Positions 1 through 6,694 of a stretch of DNA of 9,105 nt are shown here, piece after piece (the first letter of the stretch is position 1; every line of letters begins with the position of its first letter). The DNA is from Fimenecus sp045613685. Its GTDB lineage: Bacteria > Bacillota > Clostridia > Oscillospirales > Acutalibacteraceae. The DNA is taken from NCBI GenBank assembly GCA_045613685.1, contig JAZLBL010000051.1, forward strand, positions 1 to 9,105. Direction: 5' to 3'. Under the pieces are notes generated by a model. That model was not told the origin of the DNA, made no database searches, and worked only from the letters and a program-made list of their open reading frames with translations. Position numbers and translations under genes: made by a program.

Positions 1-631
1 CGTCGTTTGCGCCGTAGCAACGAACAGCAGCTCTTTCACCGTCTGAATATTTTGTTTCGTTAACGATTTTGAGTTCGCTTGTATAGAAATCATATTCTGT
101 TTCAACATATGTGAAACCGTTGATTCTTGAAATAATCATAGCAGCGTCTTTGCCGAGACCGTTAAGGATAACGCGAAGTGGTTCTTTACGAACTTTGTTA
201 GCTGTCTTTGCGATACCGATAGCACCTTCAGCAGCAGCAAATGATTCGTGACCTGCAACGAATGCGAAACACTTTGTTTCTTCTTTAAGAAGCATTGCGC
301 CAAGGTTACCGTGACCAAGACCAACGTCTCTCTGTTCAGCAACTGAACCAGGGATACAGAAAGCCTGAAGGCCTTTACCAATAACAGCAGCAGCTTCAGA
401 AGCTGTTTTTACACCTGATTTAAGTGCAAGTGCAACACCGAGTGTATAAGCCCAAACAGCATTTTCGAATGCGATTGGCTGAACACCTTTAACGATGCCT
501 TCAACATCGATACCTTTTGATTCGCAAAGAGCTTTTGCGTCTTCGAGAGAAGCAATACCATATTCAGCAAGACATTTCTCGATTTTAGCCATACGTCTTT
601 CTTTGCCTTCAAATCTTACATCATTAGCCAT
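1..631 (-). CDS. GGGtGRT family protein, 3' end cut by window edge
   Basis: The first 210 residues are visible, open to the left edge with no stop. ATG at 631 follows a strong AAGGAGGA site 6-8 bases upstream. Seen: N-terminus MANDVRFEGKERR; a Gly-rich stretch GLGHGNLGAMLL (residues 104-115); FVAGHESFAAAEGA (124-137); cysteines at 20, 36, 92, 121 and 205. I recognise the family from overall sequence and from the adjacent scaffold gene, its usual partner in Clostridia. The Gly-rich motif that names the family is not in the visible part and should lie in the missing C-terminus (family members are about 330 residues from memory). No enzymatic role is established as far as I know; an Fe-S link is inferred from the neighbour. 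Codon use favours ATC (10 of 14 Ile) and AAC (6 of 8 Asn), suggesting high expression. No membrane segment or signal peptide is apparent. Confidence 0.85.
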   Translation of the reverse strand, partial: MANDVRFEGKERRMAKIEKCLAEYGIASLEDAKALCESKGIDVEGIVKGVQPIAFENAVWAYTLGVALALKSGVKTASEAAAVIGKGLQAFCIPGSVAEQRDVGLGHGNLGAMLLKEETKCFAFVAGHESFAAAEGAIGIAKTANKVRKEPLRVILNGLGKDAAMIISRINGFTYVETEYDFYTSELKIVNETKYSDGERAAVRCYGAND

Positions 632-649
632 TTTAGTATCCTCCTTCTC

Positions 650-1345
650 TTATTCTTCTCTTGGGTCAATGTATTTTGCAGCATCTGCAAAACGACCATA
701 TGAGCCTGTGTTGTTCTTAAGAGCTGTAGCAGCATCCATACCGTGACGGATATCTTCCATCATCTTGCCGAGCTTAACGAACTCATAACCGATAACCTGG
801 TCATCAGCGTCAAGTGCCATTCTTGTGATATAGCCTTCAGCCATTTCCATATAACGAACGCCCTTAACTTTTGTTGAGAACATTGTACCAACCTGTGAAC
901 GAAGGCCTTTACCAAGGTCTTCAAGACCTGCACCAACAACAAGACCGTCTTCTGAGAAAGCAGACTGTGAACGACCATAAACGAGCTGGAGGAAGATTTC
1001 TCTCATAGCTGTATTGATCGCGTCACAAACAAGGTCTGTGTTAAGGCATTCAAGAAGAGTTTTGCCAGGAAGAATTTCAGCAGCCATAGCAGCTGAGTGA
1101 GTCATACCTGAACAACCGAGAGTCTCAACAAGAGCCTCTTCAACAATACCATCTTTAATGTTAAGTGTGAGTTTACATGTACCCTGCTGAGGAGCACACC
1201 AACCGATGCCGTGTGAGAAGCCAGAAATATCTTTAATTTCATAAGCTTTTACCCATTTTCCTTCTTCAGGAATTGGAGCAGGACCGTGGTGAGGACCTTT
1301 AGCTACACAGCACATTTTTTCAACTTCATGTGAGTAGTTAATCAT
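650..1345 (-). CDS. NifU/IscU-like iron-sulfur cluster assembly scaffold protein
   Basis: Full-length, 231 residues, first gene of the operon with the GGGtGRT gene 18 bases downstream. U-type scaffolds hold a nascent Fe-S cluster on conserved cysteines before transfer to client proteins. Two of the three usual Cys positions can be matched: GIGWCAPQQGTCKLTLNI (Cys50 and Cys57) resembles the first IscU Cys loop, and LGCSGMTHSAAMAAEILPGK (Cys78) resembles the second (GCGSAIASSS in IscU). A canonical third site (HCS-type) is not evident; Cys100 and Cys107 are possible stand-ins, and an extra Cys12-Cys13 pair lies near the N-terminus. At 231 residues it is much longer than IscU (about 128), with an unfamiliar C-terminal half. 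ATG at 1345 has AAAGGAG about 12 bases upstream, slightly far but with no better in-frame start. No cysteine desulfurase gene is in the window, so the sulfur source is unknown. Cytosolic. Confidence 0.85.
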   Translation of the reverse strand: MINYSHEVEKMCCVAKGPHHGPAPIPEEGKWVKAYEIKDISGFSHGIGWCAPQQGTCKLTLNIKDGIVEEALVETLGCSGMTHSAAMAAEILPGKTLLECLNTDLVCDAINTAMREIFLQLVYGRSQSAFSEDGLVVGAGLEDLGKGLRSQVGTMFSTKVKGVRYMEMAEGYITRMALDADDQVIGYEFVKLGKMMEDIRHGMDAATALKNNTGSYGRFADAAKYIDPREE

Positions 1346-1375
1346 AATAAATGAAAACTCCTTTCATAATTTAAC

Positions 1376-1386
1376 GGAATAATTCC
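1376..1386. promoter_or_regulatory. Inverted repeat GGAATaATTCC at the predicted transcription start
   Basis: The sequence shows 5-base arms around one central base, about 10 bases downstream of the -10 box of the scaffold operon promoter. The position suits a repressor site (for example of an Fe-S or redox regulator). No regulator is identified, and an 11-base repeat can arise by chance in AT-rich DNA. Confidence 0.3.
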
Positions 1387-1396
1387 TATCTTATAA

Positions 1397-1425
1397 ATTA
1401 TACAATTACTTGTCCCATTTTTCAA
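1397..1425 (-). promoter_or_regulatory. SigA-type promoter of the scaffold/GGGtGRT operon
   Basis: On the minus strand, -35 TTGAAA (1420-1425), a 17-base spacer and a perfect -10 TATAAT (1397-1402). Transcription should begin near 1390, giving a leader of about 45 bases before the ATG at 1345. Its position after the argS terminator supports separate transcription of this operon. Confidence 0.8.
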
Positions 1426-1506
1426 TAGTTATTTTGACAAAAGATTGACAAAGAAAGAGAAAAATATAGGTATAATTGTATTATAGGTAGAAATTAAAGG
1501 AAATAA

Positions 1507-1540
1507 ACAAAAAAGTAGGGGACGATGCTCACATCGTCCC
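1507..1540 (-). terminator. Intrinsic terminator of the ddl-DUF1934-argS operon
   Basis: On the minus strand a perfect 9-base-pair stem GGGACGATG/CATCGTCCC (1519-1527 with 1532-1540) with a 4-base loop is followed by CTAC and a T-rich run (TTTTTTGTTT). It starts 12 bases after the argS stop. On the plus strand only four Ts follow the stem, so it works chiefly for argS. Confidence 0.9.
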
Positions 1541-1551
1541 GCTTTTAATAG

Positions 1552-3297
1552 TTACATTGATTCTGGTGTTGAAATGCTGAATGTTTTGAGAATGTTTGTA
1601 ATAACATTCATAACACAAGTGCAAAGGAAGATTCGAGCCTGCATAAGTGCTTCATCTTCAACTGCAACACGACAAGCATTATAGAACTTGTGGAAAAGTG
1701 TTGCCAAGTCGATGCAATAACGAGTAATTTTTGCAGGGTCATAGTTCTTTGCAGAGTTTACAATTTCGTCTGTAAGTGATGCCAAATGACGGATAAGCTC
1801 GATTTCTTCAGGTGCTGTAAGGAGTTTAAGCTCATCCTTTGTACAGTCACGAACTGTTACACCGTCTGCTTCAACCTTACGAAGAATACTGTGAATACGA
1901 GCATTTGCGTATTGGCAATAGTAAACTGGGTTCTGGCTTGATTGTTCAACTGCCAAATCAAGGTCAAAGTCCATCTGTGAACCAGGTTCACGCATATTGA
2001 ATAAGAAACGAACTGCATCAACAGGAATATCTTCAAGCAAGTCAACAAGTGTAATTGCCTTACCTGTTCTCTTTGACATTCTAACAACTTCACCATCTCT
2101 TGTAAGACGAACAAGCTGCATAAGAATAACATCAAGTCTGTCACTATCAAGGTCAAGTGCTTCAAGAACACCCTTCATACGAGCAACGTGGCCGTGGTGG
2201 TCTGCACCCCAGATGTTAATTGCCTTGTCAAAGCCACGAGTAACGAGTTTGTTCTTATGATAAGCAATATCAGCTGCAAAATATGTTGGGTTACCATTCT
2301 GACGGATAAGAACATCATCTTTAAGTTCAAGCTTGTCGATTTCTTCCTGAGTTTTGCCCTGACGAGTGAGCATTTCTGTCTGCACTTTGATGTTGTTATA
2401 CCAAACTGCACCATCTTTTTCATAAGTTAAGCCTTTGTTTGTGAGATAGTCAATAACTTCTTTAACAGCACCGCTATCGTGAAGAATACTCTCTTTAAAC
2501 CAGGTTTTGTATTCGATACGATACTTAGCCATATTAGCTTTCATATTTTCAATGTTTTTAGGAAGAGCAAATTCAACAAGAGCTTTTCTTCTTTCGTCTT
2601 CACTCTTATTGATATATTCATCGCCGTAAACATCTGAGAATTGTTGTGCTCTTTCTTTGATATCTTCACCATGATAGCTATCTTCAGGAAGTTCAACTGC
2701 ATCTTCACTCTTGAAAATCTGCTGATAACGAATATCAAGTGAAAGACCGAATTTTTCAATTTGATTACCTGCATCGTTGATATAGAATTCTCTTTCAACC
2801 TCATAGCCTGCCATATCAAGCACTGCCGCAAGACAGTCACCCAAAGCACCACCACGGGCATTACCCATATGCATTGGTCCTGTTGGGTTAGCAGAAACGA
2901 ATTCAACATTGATTCTCTTGCCCTGACCATAGTCGCTTCTACCATAATCTTTGCCGAGCGCCTTTACATCAAGAAGAATATCTGCATAGAAATCCTTTGA
3001 AAGTGTAAAGTTGATAAATCCTGCTCCGGCAACTGTGCAAGAATCAAAATATGTGCCGTCAAGCTGAATGTTTTTTGCAACAATATCTGCAATCATTTTT
3101 GGTGCACGACGAAAAACCTTTGCACATACAAATGCGATGTTTGATGAATAGTCACCGTTATCACGATTTGCAGGAACTTCAATGTTAAATGACGGAATTT
3201 CTCCCTCAGGGATTTCACCATCTGCAATAGCTTTTTCCAAAGCATTAACAATAAGTGTATGTAATTCGTTAGTAGCTTGTTTAACTAATTTTGACAT
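1552..3297 (-). CDS. argS: Arginyl-tRNA synthetase (ArgRS)
   Basis: Class I aminoacyl-tRNA synthetase, 581 residues, that attaches arginine to tRNA-Arg using ATP; cytosolic and essential. Seen in order: N-terminal additional domain (about 1-110); the HIGH-region signature EFVSANPTGPMHMGNARGG (132-150), with HMGN as the HIGH variant; INDAGNQ (173-179); PTYFAADIAYH (337-347); IWGADHHGH (362-370); the KMSKS equivalent MSKRTG (407-412); and an all-helical DALR-type anticodon-binding C-terminus ending STPESM. An extra segment at about residues 303-327 separates AVWYNN from DVLIRQNG. ATG at 3297 has AAGGAG 8 bases upstream. It is the last gene of the operon, 12 bases after the DUF1934 gene, whose stop lies next to this ribosome binding site, so its translation is probably coupled. 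Confidence 0.98.
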   Translation of the reverse strand: MSKLVKQATNELHTLIVNALEKAIADGEIPEGEIPSFNIEVPANRDNGDYSSNIAFVCAKVFRRAPKMIADIVAKNIQLDGTYFDSCTVAGAGFINFTLSKDFYADILLDVKALGKDYGRSDYGQGKRINVEFVSANPTGPMHMGNARGGALGDCLAAVLDMAGYEVEREFYINDAGNQIEKFGLSLDIRYQQIFKSEDAVELPEDSYHGEDIKERAQQFSDVYGDEYINKSEDERRKALVEFALPKNIENMKANMAKYRIEYKTWFKESILHDSGAVKEVIDYLTNKGLTYEKDGAVWYNNIKVQTEMLTRQGKTQEEIDKLELKDDVLIRQNGNPTYFAADIAYHKNKLVTRGFDKAINIWGADHHGHVARMKGVLEALDLDSDRLDVILMQLVRLTRDGEVVRMSKRTGKAITLVDLLEDIPVDAVRFLFNMREPGSQMDFDLDLAVEQSSQNPVYYCQYANARIHSILRKVEADGVTVRDCTKDELKLLTAPEEIELIRHLASLTDEIVNSAKNYDPAKITRYCIDLATLFHKFYNACRVAVEDEALMQARIFLCTCVMNVITNILKTFSISTPESM

Positions 3298-3309
3298 CCG
3301 TATTTCTCC

Positions 3310-3729
3310 TTATTTTTCTTCGATATATATTTTCATAGTGTTTTCTGATACAAATCCATTATTAAAATCGAGTTCATATTTAAGCTTAAGAGTTGCACCT
3401 TTTTCATCCTTTGAAAAGTCAACATTTGTGCCATAAATACCCATTGTCAATTCTCCATATGGTGTTCTGTAAAATGTGAGATGGCGTTTGCCTTTTTCAA
3501 CCATCATCTCACTACTGAATTGACCATGTCGAACAATGCTGACAGTGTCGTTATCTGAAACGGTGATTGTTGTTTCTTCGGGACCTGTTTCTTCATTGTT
3601 TTCGATATATTCAATTATGCTTTTGTCATTGTCATAGGTGATACGACCTAAAACAGACAATTCACCCGCATTGTCGCCGTTTTCAGTTCTTTGCAAGCTG
3701 ACAATTTTTATAACTGCATTTGTTCTCAT
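3310..3729 (-). CDS. DUF1934 / YwiB-like beta-barrel protein
   Basis: A 139-residue protein matching the DUF1934 (B. subtilis YwiB) pattern: an N-terminal strand MRTNAVIKIVSLQ, a central acidic EYIENNEETG, then VSIVRHGQFSSEMMVEKGKR and YRTPYGELTMGIYGT, and alternating strands to the end. The family is described as a calycin-like barrel of unknown function; B. subtilis ywiB also lies beside argS, which supports the call. The ATG at 3729 is chosen because it shares one base with the ddl stop (TAATG) and has AAAGGAA about 9 bases upstream. An ATG at 3750 is in frame but has no ribosome binding site and would overlap ddl. No signal peptide or membrane helix, so probably cytosolic. Translation is likely coupled to ddl. 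Confidence 0.85.
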   Translation of the reverse strand: MRTNAVIKIVSLQRTENGDNAGELSVLGRITYDNDKSIIEYIENNEETGPEETTITVSDNDTVSIVRHGQFSSEMMVEKGKRHLTFYRTPYGELTMGIYGTNVDFSKDEKGATLKLKYELDFNNGFVSENTMKIYIEEK

Positions 3730-4805
3730 TATGCAAATTCCTTTTCCCATTTATCTATTGCGAGAGTGCAAAGATTATCTAGTAAGTCACCATAAGAAAT
3801 TCCCGCTTTATCCATAAGCATAGGGTACATACTGATATTTGTAAAGCCGGGGAGAGTGTTTGGCTCATTTAAAAGCACTGCACCGTCAGAATATCTAACG
3901 AAGAAATCAACTCGTGCAAGACCTGAACAACCCCAAGCTTTATATGCTTTGATTGCTTTTTCTTGAACTTCTTTAATTTTCTCTTCGCTGATTCTTGCAG
4001 GGATGTGAAGCCCACTGTCTGACTCATATTTCGCTTCGAAATCATAGAATTCATTACTTGGCTCGATTTCACCGACTGCACCTGCGAATGGCTCATCGTT
4101 ACCCATAACTGCACATTCAACTTCTGCACCGAGAATTGCTTCTTCAACAACAACACGAGAGTCGAATCCCAAAGCATATTCGAGTCCACGATGAATTTCT
4201 TCAAGTGTCTTTGCCTTAACAACACCAACAGACGAGCCCGCATTTGCAGGCTTGATGAATACAGGGAGTCCCAAATATTCTTCACATTCTTTTGCGAATT
4301 CTCTGCCGCGAAGCTCAAAATCATATTTTGTGATATATTTCCACTTTGCCTGTGCAATATTATTTATGTCACAAATTGCATTTGTCATTGCTTTATCCAT
4401 ACAAACTGCTGATGCCATAGTATTGCAACCAACATAAGGAATACCCGCAATAGTCAAAAGACCTTGCATTGTGCCGTCTTCACCATTTTTGCCGTGAAGC
4501 ACAGGAAAACAAACATCAATTCTGATTTTTTCATATCCGTTATCGTTGAATACAACAATACCGCGGTCTGCACGGTCGGTTGAGATGATTGCTTTTTTAA
4601 GATTTGCTTTATCTTCAAGCCATTTGTCCTTTGGCAATTTTTCAAAATCACCGTTATAAAGGAACATTTCACCTTGCTTTGTAATGCCAAGCATTATAAC
4701 ATTGTATTTATCTTTTGGAATGTTTCTGATAACTGATGATGCAGATACAACTGAAACATCATGCTCAGATGAAACACCACCAAAAATAATAAGCGCATTT
4801 TTCAT
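3729..4805 (-). CDS. ddl: D-alanine--D-alanine ligase
   Basis: An ATP-grasp ligase of 358 residues that joins two D-Ala to make the dipeptide of peptidoglycan stems; cytosolic. Seen: GGVSSEHDVS (9-18), with the Glu that contacts the first D-Ala; PVLHGKNGEDGTMQGLL (101-117); VFIKPANAGSSVGV (182-195), with the ATP-binding Lys and the Ser loop; EEAILGAEVE (221-230); FEAKY (256-260), the omega-loop Tyr typical of D-Ala-D-Ala specificity; GLARVDFF (295-302); and NEPNTLPGFTNISMYP (313-328), with the metal-binding Glu and Asn and the C-terminal substrate loop. The start at 4805 is preferred over an in-frame ATG at 4829 because AAGGTGA lies 5 bases upstream and the family begins at M-K-N-hydrophobic-GG. 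First gene of the operon; its stop overlaps the next start. Confidence 0.95.
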   Translation of the reverse strand: MKNALIIFGGVSSEHDVSVVSASSVIRNIPKDKYNVIMLGITKQGEMFLYNGDFEKLPKDKWLEDKANLKKAIISTDRADRGIVVFNDNGYEKIRIDVCFPVLHGKNGEDGTMQGLLTIAGIPYVGCNTMASAVCMDKAMTNAICDINNIAQAKWKYITKYDFELRGREFAKECEEYLGLPVFIKPANAGSSVGVVKAKTLEEIHRGLEYALGFDSRVVVEEAILGAEVECAVMGNDEPFAGAVGEIEPSNEFYDFEAKYESDSGLHIPARISEEKIKEVQEKAIKAYKAWGCSGLARVDFFVRYSDGAVLLNEPNTLPGFTNISMYPMLMDKAGISYGDLLDNLCTLAIDKWEKEFA

Positions 4806-4847
4806 ATTTATCACCTTACAAATTGGCATACTGCCACACTTAAATAT

Positions 4848-4876
4848 ATTTTATCACAATATATTTAACTAATCAA
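4848..4876 (-). promoter_or_regulatory. Extended -10 promoter of the ddl operon
   Basis: On the minus strand, -35 TTGATT (4871-4876), a 17-base spacer ending in TGA, and -10 TAAAAT (4848-4853). The TGN just before the -10 box makes it an extended -10 promoter. Transcription should start near 4841, leaving a leader of about 36 bases before ATG 4805. It lies back to back with the plus-strand promoter at 4899-4927. Confidence 0.7.
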
Positions 4877-4898
4877 TTATAATATTCACAAATTTTTA

Positions 4899-4927
4899 AT
4901 GACAAAATGAAATAAATGTGTTATATT
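4899..4927 (+). promoter_or_regulatory. Extended -10 promoter of the 292-residue protein gene
   Basis: -35 ATGACA (4899-4904), a 17-base spacer ending in TGT, and -10 TATATT (4922-4927); each hexamer has one mismatch to the SigA consensus. Transcription should start near 4934. The gap to the divergent ddl -35 box is only 22 bases, so factors bound here could affect both. Confidence 0.65.
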
Positions 4928-4968
4928 ATATGGGATATTTAATTTTATAACGATTTGAGGTACAAAAA

Positions 4969-5847
4969 ATGCTCGACAGAAACGAAGCTCTTGCACTTGT
5001 ATTAAAAGGTTGCAGTGCCAATTTTGAAGCAAATGATTTCAAAGTAAAAATTCCTGAAAATATAGAAAAAGGTGACGCACCAATTTTCACAGAAGAAGAC
5101 AGTGCTTATCTTGAAATCGAAAAGAACAGTCTTGTTGTTCGTCTTGTTAGCCATGACAATATTCTTGATGTTATGGAGCAGAATGATGATGGTGAATTCA
5201 AAAAAGTATCTTCAAACCTTTTAGACCTTGAAGATTTCACAGAAAGAGATATTAAATCTCTTTGCAATGAACTTTCTGATACACTTGATACTGCTTATGG
5301 CAAAAAGTCAAGAAAAGCAGCTGCTACTAAAAAAGCTCCTGCAACTGTTTCAAAAACAGCAGTTAAGAATGGCATGTCTTATGACGCTAACACATTAGCT
5401 AACAGAATCACAACAGTTTATCCTGAACTTAAAGATGCTTATAAAGAGAATTTCCAGAGATATGATGAATTCTTGGGTGAGGATTTCTTCGTAAATCACG
5501 CGAATGCATATATTATGGAAACTCTTCGTTCAAATGACCAGCAGAAAATCAAGAAACTTATGAGAATTCTCAGCGACACCTATGAAAACGGAACAAATGA
5601 TGTTCAGGATTTAGTTGTTGTTACAATTCTCGGTGAAATTGATAATGACCAAGAAATTCTTGCAAAATGCAGAAAAGAAATCACAGACGAAGATTTCTAT
5701 GAAACACTTGTTGCAGTTAATCAATATCTCGCATCTTCAAAGGGTAAGAAAGCAAAAGAACTTCTTAAAAACCCACCTGCATATAAGCCAAAGAAAGACA
5801 AAAAAGGCTTTATGTCATCAATGATGTCAGCAGGTTTACAACAATAA
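4969..5847 (+). CDS. Hypothetical two-domain protein with a Lys/Ala-rich linker
   Basis: A complete 292-residue gene with ATG at 4969, TGAGG 8 bases upstream, its own promoter and a strong terminator, so it is probably monocistronic. I do not recognise the family with confidence. Seen: an alpha/beta N-terminal part (1-110) with a strand-rich core SAYLEIEKNSLVVRLVS (45-61) and acidic helices; a basic, low-complexity linker (111-135) rich in Lys, Ala and Thr, like histone-H1-type tails; an all-helical C-terminal part (138-262) including YPELKDAYKENFQRYDEFLG and VVVTILGEIDND; and a Lys/Pro-rich tail ending in a Met/Ser-rich stretch. The helical part loosely resembles small helical domains of putative immunity proteins (DUF7674-like), but this is only a guess. 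No signal peptide or transmembrane helix; probably cytosolic. Codon use is like its neighbours. Confidence 0.85.
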   Translation: MLDRNEALALVLKGCSANFEANDFKVKIPENIEKGDAPIFTEEDSAYLEIEKNSLVVRLVSHDNILDVMEQNDDGEFKKVSSNLLDLEDFTERDIKSLCNELSDTLDTAYGKKSRKAAATKKAPATVSKTAVKNGMSYDANTLANRITTVYPELKDAYKENFQRYDEFLGEDFFVNHANAYIMETLRSNDQQKIKKLMRILSDTYENGTNDVQDLVVVTILGEIDNDQEILAKCRKEITDEDFYETLVAVNQYLASSKGKKAKELLKNPPAYKPKKDKKGFMSSMMSAGLQQ

Positions 5848-5862
5848 TAAAACCCAAAATAA

Positions 5863-5894
5863 AAAGAGACTCGAGAGAGTCTCTTTATTTTTTG
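5863..5894. terminator. Bidirectional intrinsic terminator between convergent genes
   Basis: A 10-base-pair stem (5863-5872 with 5877-5886; core AGAGACTC/GAGTCTCT) capped by the GNRA-type tetraloop GAGA. On the plus strand it is followed by ATTTTTTG, on the minus strand by TTTATTTT. It ends both the 292-residue gene (stop 5847) and the glycosylase gene. The glycosylase TAA (5885-5887) overlaps the base of the stem. Confidence 0.9.
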
Positions 5895-6694
5895 TCTTGC
5901 ATTCTTCTCCAATGAAATAAATATTGTTGAGCAATTCCTTCTGTGCCCTTTGTGCATTCGGGTAATCCGTCAGGATACATCTCTGCCATAATTCTTCTAA
6001 CCCAAACGTCAATAGGGAAAGCTTCGATTTTATGAAAACCATAAAGCAATGTACATTCAGCAACTTTTGCGCCGACACCATTGATTTTTTGTAATTCTTC
6101 ACGGCCGAATTCGATTGAATTTTTCTCAATAGCATCAAAATCAACTGTTCCGTTTGCAACTTTCTGTGCTGCGTCAATAATATATTTTGCTCTGAAACCT
6201 GAGCGTAAGGGTGCTAAATCTTCAACTGTGAGAGTAGCGAGTTTTTCTGCAGATGGGAAAGTTTTAGAGCCGCTTTCACCATCGCCAAAAGTCTCGCAAA
6301 GACGGTCAATAATCCCTTTGATTCTTGGAATATTATTGTTTGCAGAAATTATAAAAGAACAAAGAGCTTCCCAAGGCTCTTGACGAAGAATTCGGATACC
6401 ACCATATTCTTTGACTGCTTGTGAAAGATATTTATCGTCATATCTGCTTGTGATTTCTTGATAGTCGCATTCAAAATCAAAATATTTTTTCCATATTGAG
6501 TTAAAATCATCTTCATCACAATCAAAAATGATTTTATTTTCGGTTTGATAAATGGTCAAAGGTTTAGAAAAAGCAACACCGTGCCATTTTCCGTCCTTTT
6601 CTGTCCAGCGAAAAGCTTGACCACAGTCAAGGGTAAGCCCTAAATCAAAAACAGGTGGACACATAATTTCAAAATGTTTCTTCGTAAAAATCAC
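5885..6694 (-). CDS. 8-oxoguanine DNA glycosylase/AP lyase, OGG1 type
   Basis: Base-excision repair enzyme of the HhH-GPD superfamily that removes 8-oxoguanine paired with C and nicks the abasic site; cytosolic, DNA-binding. Seen (269-residue numbering): the OGG N-terminal hallmark LDCGQAFRW (22-30); RQEPWEALCSFIISANNNIPRI (104-125), with the Asn-rich loop that inserts into DNA; a helix-hairpin-helix LQKINGVGAK (201-210) ending in the catalytic Lys210; and PIDVWVRRI (227-235) with the catalytic Asp229. These match K249 and D268 of human OGG1. The start is uncertain: GTG at 6694 lies within its own Shine-Dalgarno-like GAGGTGA, while an ATG at 6664 (259 residues) keeps every domain but lacks a good site. 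No Fe-S cluster cysteine loop of the EndoIII/MutY kind is present. Monocistronic, convergent with the 292-residue gene. Confidence 0.93.
   Translation of the reverse strand: MIFTKKHFEIMCPPVFDLGLTLDCGQAFRWTEKDGKWHGVAFSKPLTIYQTENKIIFDCDEDDFNSIWKKYFDFECDYQEITSRYDDKYLSQAVKEYGGIRILRQEPWEALCSFIISANNNIPRIKGIIDRLCETFGDGESGSKTFPSAEKLATLTVEDLAPLRSGFRAKYIIDAAQKVANGTVDFDAIEKNSIEFGREELQKINGVGAKVAECTLLYGFHKIEAFPIDVWVRRIMAEMYPDGLPECTKGTEGIAQQYLFHWRRMQDKK

Noticed and set aside
1434..1476. Plus-strand TTGACA (1434 and 1445) followed by TATAAT (1471) as a promoter for a short RNA ending at the argS hairpin.
   Set aside because: The spacer to TATAAT is 20 bases from the nearer TTGACA, too long, and only four Ts follow the hairpin on this strand. 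The minus-strand promoter TTGAAA-17-TATAAT explains the region better.
2541..2945. Open frames of 80-135 codons overlapping argS in other frames and on the opposite strand.
   Set aside because: They lie wholly inside a well-supported gene, lack ribosome binding sites and show no recognisable motifs. The same holds for frames overlapping the other identified genes.
3729..4805. The ligase as a Van-type D-Ala-D-Lac or D-Ala-D-Ser resistance enzyme.
   Set aside because: The omega loop has the FEAKY tyrosine of D-Ala-D-Ala ligases, the gene sits in a housekeeping operon, and no vanH, vanX, vanT or vanRS-like gene is nearby.
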